64,000 bases of DNA from Haloferula sp. BvORR071 (GTDB lineage: Bacteria; Verrucomicrobiota; Verrucomicrobiia; Verrucomicrobiales; Akkermansiaceae). Of this stretch, positions 9,319 to 17,314 are shown one piece after another; position 1 is the first letter of the stretch; each line of letters starts with the position of its first letter. Both the position numbers and the translations under genes were made by a program. The notes under the pieces were generated by a model. The model was given only the letters and a program-made list of their open reading frames with translations, was not told the origin of the DNA and searched no databases. The stretch spans positions 124,001-188,000 of the forward strand of contig NZ_BATP01000056.1 of the NCBI RefSeq assembly GCF_000739615.1. Reading direction: 5' to 3'.

Positions 9319-10283
9319 CTCGTGCGCATCGCCAGTTTCCACGCTTGGCCGAAGTACCACGGCTTGCTGTCCGCGACGTAGTGCTGGAGCGCTCCTTCGC
9401 CCCGGCCGACCTGCTCTTGGGTGGGGAATGTAATATAATTGCCGCGCGGCATCACCACCGGCGCCTGGCGCGCTGCCAACATCGCTACGAGCGCCTGCTC
9501 CAGATAGTAGCTGGTCCCTTCGGCTTCGAGCAGCGAGCGGCACCAAAACTCGATCTCCTCCCAATCCAGCTCCTCGCTCTTCAAGCCGCAGATGCCGACA
9601 TTCAATAGCGGCGGAATCGGCGCACCGGCCAAGCGCTCCATCAGCGGGCGCGAGTATCCATAAGACTCCTCGCAATCGGTCATCAGACACGGTGAGAAGC
9701 TCTCCGCGGATCCTCCCTCGCGATCATCCCACCATTGCAAGAGCTCCACCGGCCGGCGGAAGAAAAGCATATCGGAGTCCAGCACCAGCTTCACGCCAGT
9801 CGAGCCCACGTGGATATCGGTCAGTTTCCGGATATTGACGTAGTCGACCCACCGCTGCCGCAGGATCGGGAAGCGGGACGCCGGAAGCCCGGACTCGATG
9901 CCCGCCCGCACACTCTCCTTGCGCAGCGTGATCCCGGCAGGAAACAGCCGACGCAGCGCTTCGACATGGGCTTCTTCCAAGCTGCCGTCGTCGATCAGAT
10001 TGAGCGTGATGGCGCGCCCGGATTGCACCGCGAGCGTCCACGCGCAGAAGGCCGTCTGATACCAGAAGCGCCGCCCTGTTAGAAACCACACCGCGAGCGG
10101 GGCCCCGTCACCGTCGGGCGAAGGGACCGGTAAGGTATGCGCCGCGCTTTCCATCTCCCGGGCCCAGGAATCGCAGAGGAAATAAGCCTGGGGACCCCAG
10201 CGGCGGAAGCGTGCCCACTGGGCGCGGGGGCGGCGGTAGAGGACGGTTTTCGCGTCGCTCAGCTTTTGGCGGATGGCATGCAT
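9315..10283 (-). CDS. Putative GT-A nucleotide-sugar transferase with DxD motif
   Basis: This 322-residue protein starts at the ATG at 10283 (MHAIRQKLSDAKTVLYRRP). It contains AVWFLTGRRFWYQTAFCAWTL, then ITLNLIDDGSLEEAHVEALRRL, and a clear metal-binding LVLDSDMLFFRRP (D-S-D) in the position expected for a GT-A enzyme. The later LLNVGICGLKSEELDW resembles the GT8/glycogenin-like N-x-G motif. It is probably a retaining sugar transferase, but the family number is uncertain. The 4-bp overlap with the downstream GT2 gene shows it is part of the same operon. A TGTTAGA word lies in its coding sequence at 10077-10083. Confidence 0.72.
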   Translation of the reverse strand: MHAIRQKLSDAKTVLYRRPRAQWARFRRWGPQAYFLCDSWAREMESAAHTLPVPSPDGDGAPLAVWFLTGRRFWYQTAFCAWTLAVQSGRAITLNLIDDGSLEEAHVEALRRLFPAGITLRKESVRAGIESGLPASRFPILRQRWVDYVNIRKLTDIHVGSTGVKLVLDSDMLFFRRPVELLQWWDDREGGSAESFSPCLMTDCEESYGYSRPLMERLAGAPIPPLLNVGICGLKSEELDWEEIEFWCRSLLEAEGTSYYLEQALVAMLAARQAPVVMPRGNYITFPTQEQVGRGEGALQHYVADSKPWYFGQAWKLAMRTR

Positions 10284-10344
10284 GGGGGACTGCCGGTGAA
10301 AAAAAATGGGGCTGCTACAGGATTGATCTCTTCGCTGTCGTACT

Positions 10345-11277
10345 TCAGCGGGTGGCGTTGCCAAGCTCGGCTCGTCCCTCGAATTGGCCGACGGCGGACT
10401 GCCAGAGGACCTTCTCCGCGGGGCCTCGCCACGCCTTGCAACGCATCCATGCCTTGGCCGCGCGCAGTGGAATGCTCTCCTTGCGGATGCTCGGCCACGG
10501 GCGAATGCCATGAATATCCAGCACCCGGATGAAGTCGCGGAAGCTCACGCGTGCGATGCGGCAGAGGTAGTCCAGGGTCAGCCTTGCGGGCGGGATCAGA
10601 TGAATCAGCTCGAGCTTCGGCAAGTAAGCCAGATCCCAGCCACCTCGCAGCGCGGTTAGATTGATATCGTTGTCTTCTCCCGAGGTCAGCGACTTGCCCT
10701 TGCGGCCCAGTGCCTGACGCTTGGGATCCACTTGCACCGCTTCCGCCCAGGGCAGGATTGCCTGCTTGCGGATCATCATGCCGGCACCGATCGGCGAGGC
10801 GGCGGGATACTCGGGGCTCTGCGGATTCCAGCGCGAAAGGATCGTCTCCTCGCCCAGATCGCGGCAGCCCAGCGGCGCGATCCCCGGTTGAAACCAATGC
10901 GGTGGCGTGTCCTGATACTCGGCGATCGACTTCCCTCCGGCGACGCCGAGTTGCGGATGTCCGTCGAATGCCGCCTTGGCCTCTTTCAGATACTCCGCTG
11001 CCAGCAGGTTGTCGTCGTCCACCCACACCAGCAGGCCGTCCTCCGCTTCCCGGATCGCCCGCAGCCGCGCATGAGTGAGACCGAGTTGCGGCTCGCGGAC
11101 GATTCTGCCCGCGGGATGCCAGCTCACCAAGGCATCATCGAGCGGCGTGTTGCTCGCGTTATCGATGATCAGCAGCCGCCACTCCGCGCTCGGCAGACTC
11201 TGCAAGCGCAGTGCGCCGAGAGTCCGCTGCAGGAACTCCGGCTTCGGATTGTGGGTGGGAATGATGACCGTGATCAT
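10345..11277 (-). CDS. Glycosyltransferase family 2
   Basis: The 310-residue product begins MITVIIPTHNPKPEFLQRTLGAL, the GT2 N-terminal strand and loop. Nucleotide-binding LLIIDNASNTPLDDAL and the metal site LVWVDDDNLLAAEYL are intact. Further on, GEDNDINLTALRGGWDLAYLPKLELIHLIPPARLTLDYL matches the catalytic-base and late helices of GT2 enzymes. No transmembrane segment is evident, so it is expected to act at the cytoplasmic face. It is separated by 61 nt from the next gene downstream and by 33 nt from the GT4 gene upstream. Confidence 0.9.
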   Translation of the reverse strand: MITVIIPTHNPKPEFLQRTLGALRLQSLPSAEWRLLIIDNASNTPLDDALVSWHPAGRIVREPQLGLTHARLRAIREAEDGLLVWVDDDNLLAAEYLKEAKAAFDGHPQLGVAGGKSIAEYQDTPPHWFQPGIAPLGCRDLGEETILSRWNPQSPEYPAASPIGAGMMIRKQAILPWAEAVQVDPKRQALGRKGKSLTSGEDNDINLTALRGGWDLAYLPKLELIHLIPPARLTLDYLCRIARVSFRDFIRVLDIHGIRPWPSIRKESIPLRAAKAWMRCKAWRGPAEKVLWQSAVGQFEGRAELGNATR

Positions 11278-11310
11278 CGGGAGACTTGGGTGCGGGCGGG
11301 AAAGGGTGGG

Positions 11311-12561
11311 TTAGATCGCGGCGGCATGAGACTCTTGCCTCCGGCTGCTCCGGAGCTTGCTGTGGGCGATCGCGCGCCGGTAGCTCGCCTCTTGGCGGGA
11401 CAGCACTTGTGCGGGACTCAGAAGCTCCAGGATTCGGGCCCGTCCTCCGATCGCCAGGCTTCGCGCCAGCGCTGGATCCGCTGCCAATTTCAGAATCGCA
11501 CGGCTGATGGCGGCGGGATCGCGGGGCGGCACCAGCAGCCCGGACTTCCCGGCTTCGATGATGTCCGCCATGCCGCCGGAAGCGGAGCCGATCACGGTCC
11601 TTCCGGCCGCCATCGCCTCGGGACAGACCAGGCCGAAGCTCTCCCAGCGGCTTGGTAGGACCACTGCGTCGCAGCGGCCGAGTTCGGCGTGCAGATCAGT
11701 CCGCTTCACCGGACCGGTGAATTCGATCTGACCCAGATGCCGGTGGCAGACCTTCCGGATCCAGCTCTCCATGTCGGTCCCCTTGTAGGGCCAACTCGGG
11801 CCAATGAAGCGGAAGCGCAGATGCGGTGCTTCCTTGAGGATCGCCGGGATCGCCTCGGCGAGTTCCGGCACTCCCTTGCGCGCCTCCAGTCGGCCGAGAA
11901 AGCCGATCACGCCGACGCGGTCGGGAAAGGGCAGCTCCAGGAGCGCCGGCTCCGGAGCGACCGGCAGCGGGAAGAATGAAACCCGGGCCGGATCCAGCGA
12001 CCATGCCTGGATCAGCCTGTCCCCGATCGAGTGGCTCGGCGCGGCGACCTCGTCTGCCGAGCGGGTGAAGCGGCATTCCATGTCGAGCTCCGGCACGTAG
12101 GCGGGAGCTTTGAGCGTCGCCCATCGTCCGCGTGCCAGGGCACCCAGGGAAAATCTCGTCCGTTGTGCCAGGGAGAGCGGCTCATAGCCGGTCTCTGCCA
12201 CCAGATAGCTCGGAGTGTGCAGCTTCACCACCAGCGGCAGCTGCGGAAACGCCTCCGCGATTCCCGCGCCCTCGGCACCGATCTCCGGGCTCTCCAGTAC
12301 GTCGAAGGGCTTGACCCGCTGCCTTTGGCGGAAGCTATCCACGATCAGGTTCCGGAATTCATCGCGGTTGGCAGCTTGGAAGCGGTGGACCTTGATCCCG
12401 TGCGCCGTGGCAGCTTCCTCCTGCTTCGGATCACCGGCGGCGAATACCTCCACATCCCAGCCAGCCGCGCTCATCATCAGGGACGCCTGCCAAGCGTAAG
12501 TGCCGATCCCGCCGATCGCTACCGCCGGAGGAAACTCGAAACTGACAAGCGCCACACGCAT
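11311..12561 (-). CDS. Glycosyltransferase family 4
   Basis: This 416-residue protein opens with MRVALVSFEFPPAVAIGGIGTYAWQ, which contains the G-G-I-G-T-Y acceptor loop of GT4. The second Rossmann domain has VGVIGFLGRLEARKGVPELAEAI, then LPSRWESFGLVCPEAMAAGRTVI (E-x7-E) and MADIIEAGKSGLLVPPRDPAAI. These are textbook retaining GT4 features. The stop codon TAA lies within a GTTAGA word at 11310-11315. It lies between two GT2 genes with spacers of about 35 nt, so co-transcription is likely. Confidence 0.92.
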   Translation of the reverse strand: MRVALVSFEFPPAVAIGGIGTYAWQASLMMSAAGWDVEVFAAGDPKQEEAATAHGIKVHRFQAANRDEFRNLIVDSFRQRQRVKPFDVLESPEIGAEGAGIAEAFPQLPLVVKLHTPSYLVAETGYEPLSLAQRTRFSLGALARGRWATLKAPAYVPELDMECRFTRSADEVAAPSHSIGDRLIQAWSLDPARVSFFPLPVAPEPALLELPFPDRVGVIGFLGRLEARKGVPELAEAIPAILKEAPHLRFRFIGPSWPYKGTDMESWIRKVCHRHLGQIEFTGPVKRTDLHAELGRCDAVVLPSRWESFGLVCPEAMAAGRTVIGSASGGMADIIEAGKSGLLVPPRDPAAISRAILKLAADPALARSLAIGGRARILELLSPAQVLSRQEASYRRAIAHSKLRSSRRQESHAAAI

Positions 12562-12596
12562 TCGTCTTCAGTCCAGATTGGGGAGAGCCGCAGACC

Positions 12597-13499
12597 TTAT
12601 CGCGGCAAGCCGGATGGCCCGGGAAAGATTCCGATCTGCTTGACCACGGCCTTGAGGAAATGGGGTTCGAAGACCGCGGAGCTCGTGCTCTTCACCGCTT
12701 CGGAGAGGCACTGGCGGCTCAGCTTGCGGTTCCTCAGGAACATCGCCGCGTTGCCCGCCTTGGCGGCCTGGCCCGCCACGTCCCGCAGCGCGATCTTCTT
12801 CAAGCGCTTGTCATGGCCCAGCCGCAGATGGATCGCGCGCCGGTACTCCGCAAAGATCTCCGCACCGACCAGTGAGGTCTTCGACTCGCCCTGCCGGCGG
12901 TGAATGCCGATGTCACCCTCGACCAGCACCGGCTTCGCGATGTTGAAAAAGCGCATCCACAGGTCGAAGTCCATGCACAGATGGAGGTCCGCCACCAGCG
13001 GGCCTGCCTGTTCCCACATCGCGCGATTCCAGAAGACCGCGGGCTGCATCAGATAGTTCCGGCTCCAGTGCAGGATCCCGGCCAGCTCGTCATGCTTGCC
13101 ATGCTCCGGTCGCCAGTGGCCGAATTCCTCTCCTTCTTCACCGATGATCTGGCAGCCGCCGACCGCCCACGCCGGTCCCTTGCAATCGCCCAGCGCTGCT
13201 TGCATCCTTGCCGCAGCTCCGGGGGCCAGGCCGTCGTCGGAGTTGATCCAGCAGAGGATGTCGCCCTTGGCGCGGGTCATCCCGGAGTTGATCGCGTTGC
13301 TCTGGCCACCATCGCGCCCGCTGGTCCAGTAGTCCGGCGGGACACTCGCAGTGGCGATGATATTCGCACTGCCGTCCGTGCTGCCACCATCAAACACGAG
13401 GTGCTCGATCACTGCCGATTCTCTCTGCGAAGCGATACTTTGCAGGGCGAAGGGGAGGAACGCTTCCTGATTGTAGCTGGGTGTGACGATGCTGATCAT
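12597..13499 (-). CDS. Glycosyltransferase family 2
   Basis: The product has 300 residues and begins MISIVTPSYNQEAFLPFALQSI. It has VFDGGSTDGSANII, the variant of the GT2 nucleotide motif in which D-G-G-S replaces D-D-G-S, and the metal-binding ILCWINSDDGLAPGA. The segment ADLHLCMDFDLWMRFF supplies the D-x-D-L-W catalytic block, and VLVEGDIGIHRRQGESKT is the late loop of the same subfamily. These signatures match the GT2 group common in bacterial exopolysaccharide loci. Its substrate is unknown. Confidence 0.9.
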   Translation of the reverse strand: MISIVTPSYNQEAFLPFALQSIASQRESAVIEHLVFDGGSTDGSANIIATASVPPDYWTSGRDGGQSNAINSGMTRAKGDILCWINSDDGLAPGAAARMQAALGDCKGPAWAVGGCQIIGEEGEEFGHWRPEHGKHDELAGILHWSRNYLMQPAVFWNRAMWEQAGPLVADLHLCMDFDLWMRFFNIAKPVLVEGDIGIHRRQGESKTSLVGAEIFAEYRRAIHLRLGHDKRLKKIALRDVAGQAAKAGNAAMFLRNRKLSRQCLSEAVKSTSSAVFEPHFLKAVVKQIGIFPGPSGLPR

Positions 13500-13536
13500 T
13501 CTGGTGTTGGATACCGGGCTTTGAAGCGGCCCTGAA

Positions 13537-14391
13537 CTAGTGTCGGGCCTGTCCCTTGATCAGGCTGGAGTGGACATACCAGTCGTCGAAATCGGAGATC
13601 GATTCAAAGACCCGGACGAAGCCATTGGCTGTGAGCAGGTCGAATATCCCCTGGCGCTTTTCCGTGTAGTTGTGTTCGCAAGTGATCACCGAGAAGTGCC
13701 ACTTGTTGAAATCGGTTTCCCTGAGGATCTCCAGCTCGCTGCCTTCCGTGTCGATCGATAGGTAGTCGATTTGGCTCGGGGCGTTCGCGCTGGAGAGAAG
13801 ATCGTTCAGCGATACGGTCTCCACTTCGTAGGAGATCCCGGCGCTTCTCGTTTGCGAGTGATGGTCGGTATCGTTGAAGTCCGCGATCGTGGACAACTCC
13901 GCCTCGTCGGCTTCGGTGAATTGGAGGCGGTCTCCCGACCGCACCCAGACGCACCTGGAATCAATGTGGCAGTTGCGATTCTTCGCCAGGTCTTTCTGCC
14001 ACCTGCGGCATGGCTCGGCAAGGAGGCCCTTCCAGCCGAAGCGCTTTTCCAAGAGGTGGGTATTGCTCAATCGGCGCCCATCCGTTGCGCCAAACTCTAC
14101 GAAGAAACCGTTGGTCTTGTAGTTCAGTCGGGACAGGACGAACAGGTCCTGTGCGATCTGGGATGTGGACTCGGCCGAGATTTCGGAAATGTCGCAATGG
14201 GGTTCCTGAAGCAGTTCCGAGGAAAGCTTGGAGAGGCTCGACAGAAAGAGGCACCTCTCGTCCATGAAAGTCGTCTTCTCCTCCAGGTTCCGGATCGTTT
14301 GGTGCAAGTCCTTGGTCGTGGATACCCGTGACAATTCGAGATCGAAATTGATCAGAAACCCTTTGATGGCACTTTTGATGAGCGCTTTCAT
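13537..14391 (-). CDS. FkbM-family methyltransferase, low-GC
   Basis: This 284-residue protein has the FkbM core FFVEFGATDGRRLSNTHLLE (SAM motif I), LLAEPCRRW, and YLSIDTEGSELEIL (late motif). An N-terminal extension of about 85 residues is predicted helical. Hand counts of sample lines give about 52-53% GC here, against about 63% in neighbours, and about 37% in the line at its start, so this part was probably acquired separately. Its ATG overlaps the stop of the Wzt-like ATPase gene as ATGA. Terminal methylation of O-antigen is known to be read by the C-terminal domain of some Wzt proteins. A similar pairing is possible here and is inference. Confidence 0.87.
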   Translation of the reverse strand: MKALIKSAIKGFLINFDLELSRVSTTKDLHQTIRNLEEKTTFMDERCLFLSSLSKLSSELLQEPHCDISEISAESTSQIAQDLFVLSRLNYKTNGFFVEFGATDGRRLSNTHLLEKRFGWKGLLAEPCRRWQKDLAKNRNCHIDSRCVWVRSGDRLQFTEADEAELSTIADFNDTDHHSQTRSAGISYEVETVSLNDLLSSANAPSQIDYLSIDTEGSELEILRETDFNKWHFSVITCEHNYTEKRQGIFDLLTANGFVRVFESISDFDDWYVHSSLIKGQARH

Positions 14392-15659
14392 TTTAGCATT
14401 GGTGTGGCGATTTCTACCCGGGACTCTAGCAGCATTGGTCCCCGATACATGGCAGGGTACGGGGAGTATGGAGCCGCTGAGTCTTCTTCGGTGATTTGGA
14501 GGTGCGCCAGGTTGCGGATGTCTTGCTTGTGGTATGAGGTGCCCAGGTAGAGCCCGATCGAGTATCTGCCTGCAATCAGGGGCAGGCTTTCGACTTTCCC
14601 GTGGATGGTAACTTGTTCGCCCGCTTTGATGCCCAGTCCGTAGGTCTCTTTCCGCGTGTCGATGGTGGCGACGCGGATGTCGAATTGATCCACTACGAAC
14701 AGGGCCAGGTCCTGGAGGTGAAGGTTCTGCTTTCCGGAGAGGATGAGTTCAAATTCAAGCGACCCGCCGGATGCTACTTTCGTCGCGGACAAGTTGAGGA
14801 CCGGGGCATCGATGCCTTGGGTCTGGAGCTCGCGAAGGCCTTCCGGAGGCGCCAGCATGTTCGCCTTGTTTTGCGCATAGAGCGCCAAGGCACCATCGAT
14901 GCTGCCTTGGTACTCGCACTTCCCTGCCTTCAGTAGAATCGCTGAAGAGCACAGGGATTTGATGGCGGTCATATTGTGGCTCACAAACAGGACGGTGCGG
15001 CCATTCCGGGCGACATCCTGCATCTTCCCCAAACACTTCTTCTGGAAGTCGGCGTCGCCCACGGCAAGCACCTCGTCGAGAATGAGAATCTCCGGCTCAA
15101 GGTGGGCGGCCACGGCGAAGGCAAGTCGCACGTACATCCCGGAGGAGTAGCGCTTCACCGGCGTATCGAGGAATTTCTCCACGCCGGAGAAGTCCACGAT
15201 CTCATCGAACTTGCGGCGGATCTCGGCTTTGCTCATGCCGAGGATCGCACCGTTCAGGAAGATGTTCTCGCGGCCGCTCAGCTCGGGATGGAAACCGGTG
15301 CCGACTTCCAGCAGCGAGGCGACGCGGCCATCCAGCACCACGCGGCCGGCGCTGGGCTCGGTGATGCGGGAGAGGATCTTTAGCAGCGTGGACTTGCCGG
15401 CGCCGTTGCGGCCGATGATGCCGAGGACCTCGCCGCGCTTCACTTCGAAGGAGACATCCTTCAGCGCCCAGAATTCCTCGATCTCATCGCCCTGCACGAT
15501 CTGGCGGCCGCGGGCCATGTCCAGGGTCTTGCGGGCGAAGTTGCGGCTATGGCGGACCAAGGTGTCGCGCAGCGATTGGTAGCGCTCCTGCGGGCCTTCG
15601 TGGCCCACCAGGTAGCCCTTGGATAGCTTGTCGACGGAGATGACGACGTCGTTTGACAT
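14388..15659 (-). CDS. Polysaccharide ABC exporter ATP-binding protein (Wzt/TagH-like)
   Basis: The 423-residue protein has a complete ABC ATPase domain: Walker A GRNGAGKS (residues 83-90), the family signature YSSGMYVRLAFA (near 171), Walker B ILILDEVLAVGDADF (near 191) and the switch histidine in LFVSHNM. After residue 250 there is a C-terminal beta-rich domain of about 170 residues like the carbohydrate-binding domain of Wzt. Such domains select finished O-antigen chains for export. It partners with the permease encoded 50 nt upstream. GC falls from about 63% over the ATPase to about 55% over the C-terminal domain, which suggests domain replacement. Confidence 0.93.
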   Translation of the reverse strand: MSNDVVISVDKLSKGYLVGHEGPQERYQSLRDTLVRHSRNFARKTLDMARGRQIVQGDEIEEFWALKDVSFEVKRGEVLGIIGRNGAGKSTLLKILSRITEPSAGRVVLDGRVASLLEVGTGFHPELSGRENIFLNGAILGMSKAEIRRKFDEIVDFSGVEKFLDTPVKRYSSGMYVRLAFAVAAHLEPEILILDEVLAVGDADFQKKCLGKMQDVARNGRTVLFVSHNMTAIKSLCSSAILLKAGKCEYQGSIDGALALYAQNKANMLAPPEGLRELQTQGIDAPVLNLSATKVASGGSLEFELILSGKQNLHLQDLALFVVDQFDIRVATIDTRKETYGLGIKAGEQVTIHGKVESLPLIAGRYSIGLYLGTSYHKQDIRNLAHLQITEEDSAAPYSPYPAMYRGPMLLESRVEIATPMLK

Positions 15660-15709
15660 TCGGAGAGGGGAAGAGGGGGATTATGTAGGCTCCGGCAGCA
15701 GAGCTGCTG

Positions 15710-16528
15710 TTAGACGAGATCGGCGAAGGATTTTTCCATCCGGCGGAATTGGCGGATGCCCAGCCACAGGAAGAAGGCGGTGACGGCCATGCTGATGCCG
15801 AAGGAGCGGGGATCGAAGGCGGACTCACCGCCGAGCACGCACCAGCGGAAGCCGTCGATCACGCCCACCATCGGATTGAGCGAGTAGAGCAGGCGCCACT
15901 TCTCCGGGATCACGGTGCTGGAGAAGCCCACCGGTGAAATGTAGAGGCCGAACTGCACCATGAAGGGGATCACATAGCGGAAATCGCGGTACTTCACGTT
16001 CAGCGCCGTGATCCACAGCCCGGGCCCCAGCGAGCCGAGGAAGGCGAGCGCGACGAAGGCGGGCAGTAGCAGGATCTGCCAGCCGGGCACGTAGCGGTAC
16101 CAGATCATCATGCCGACCAGGATCACGAAGCTGATGAAGAAATCCACCAGCGCCACCACTACTGTCGCCGTCGGCACGATCAGTCGCGGGAAATATACCT
16201 TCGAAATCAGGTTCGAATTCGAGACCAGGGAATTCGAGGCGTCTGAGAGGGCGGTGGCGAAGAAGGTCCACGGCAGCATGCCCGCGAAGACCATCAGCGC
16301 ATAGGGCGCGCTTCCTTCCGTCGGCAGCTTCGCCACCATACCGAAGATGACCGTGAAAATGATCATCGACAGGAAGGGCCGGATCAATGCCCACGCCACA
16401 CCGATGATGGTCTGCTTGTAGCGTACGGAGAGGTCGCGCCATGCCAGGACCTGGAAGAGCTCCCTGTAGTGCCAGAGGTCCTGCCAGTAGTTCTTTTCGG
16501 CACGGCCGGGTTCGAGAATGGTTCGCAT
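15710..16528 (-). CDS. Polysaccharide ABC exporter permease (Wzm/TagG-like, ABC-2 type)
   Basis: This 272-residue protein has the ABC-2 polysaccharide exporter layout. The N-terminal amphipathic segment ends in LAWRDLSVRYKQTIIGVAWALIRP, a highly conserved motif of this family. About six hydrophobic spans follow, and LYISPVGFSSTVIPEKWRLLYSLNPMVG is the hallmark loop before the last span. It moves the undecaprenyl-linked polysaccharide across the inner membrane, powered by the adjacent ATPase. Its TAA stop lies within a TGTTAGA word (15708-15714). The gene lies 186 bp downstream of the GbsR/MarR-like regulator. Confidence 0.93.
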   Translation of the reverse strand: MRTILEPGRAEKNYWQDLWHYRELFQVLAWRDLSVRYKQTIIGVAWALIRPFLSMIIFTVIFGMVAKLPTEGSAPYALMVFAGMLPWTFFATALSDASNSLVSNSNLISKVYFPRLIVPTATVVVALVDFFISFVILVGMMIWYRYVPGWQILLLPAFVALAFLGSLGPGLWITALNVKYRDFRYVIPFMVQFGLYISPVGFSSTVIPEKWRLLYSLNPMVGVIDGFRWCVLGGESAFDPRSFGISMAVTAFFLWLGIRQFRRMEKSFADLV

Positions 16529-16714
16529 TGGGGGGGACGGGGTTTGCCCGTTTCAGATTTTCAAGCTGCCGCCCTTGGTCGATTTCCGGAGTTCTCCGGA
16601 AAAACCTTGGGCAGAGGCCGGGGGATGGAGGGGAGGGATCAGAGGCCGAACAAGTCGTTCTCGGACCGGGGAGAGAGGAAACGAAAAGCAGTGAGCGGAG
16701 ACCGGCTTGCGCCT

Positions 16715-17203
16715 TCAACGGCGCGAGCGCTCGAGGGCCGCGGAGGGAATGTTAGAGCGCAGGGCCTCATGCCAGGTGCGCAGGCTCTCCAGTCGCTCGG
16801 CGAGCAGCGGCGAGAGTTCTGACTCCGGTGCCGTGGTGGGCGAATCCAGGATCCGCTGGCCCGCTTCCACGCCGCTGACGAAGTTCTCCTGGATGAAGCC
16901 GGTGACCAGGCGCTTCAGCGAAAGCTCGGCGCGATAGAAGGTCCGGCGGTCGTCGGGCAGGATCACCACCTCCACGCCGCGGATCCGCTCCAGCAGCTTG
17001 AGGCCGGTGGATGCACTCGCCTTGCTGCAGCCGGATCGCTCGACCACCTCGGAGAAGCTCAGCGGCTCCTTCGAGAGATAGAGGAGATTGTAGATGAGGG
17101 CCACGGAGCGCGGAACGCCGATGGTGTCCGCCATCCGGCAAAAGTAGTATGCCAGCGACTCGCTCGCTTCGTGGTCTGCTTGAGTATGGAACTGGGTGGG
17201 CAT
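16715..17203 (-). CDS. GbsR/MarR-type winged-helix transcriptional regulator
   Basis: The 162-residue product has a winged-helix core: PRSVALIYNLLYLSKEPLSFSEVVERSGCSKASASTGLKLLERI is helix-turn-helix with the recognition helix at CSKASASTGLKLL, and VEVVILPDDRRTFYRAEL is the wing. This arrangement matches GbsR-type MarR relatives, which often act as repressors of the genes around them. It sits inside the polysaccharide operon between the tyrosine-kinase and permease genes, so control of polysaccharide export is a reasonable inference. The 111-bp gap upstream (17204-17314) may carry its own promoter. Confidence 0.82.
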   Translation of the reverse strand: MPTQFHTQADHEASESLAYYFCRMADTIGVPRSVALIYNLLYLSKEPLSFSEVVERSGCSKASASTGLKLLERIRGVEVVILPDDRRTFYRAELSLKRLVTGFIQENFVSGVEAGQRILDSPTTAPESELSPLLAERLESLRTWHEALRSNIPSAALERSRR

Positions 17204-17314
17204 GGCGATCGATAAGTTCAGTTGGTTCCCGTTGTTCTGCTAAGGTTGAACAGGTTCGGGCATGGTTCTTGTGCGATTAGTGGCGTGGCTTCCGCTGGAG
17301 TAGTGATGCGGAGC

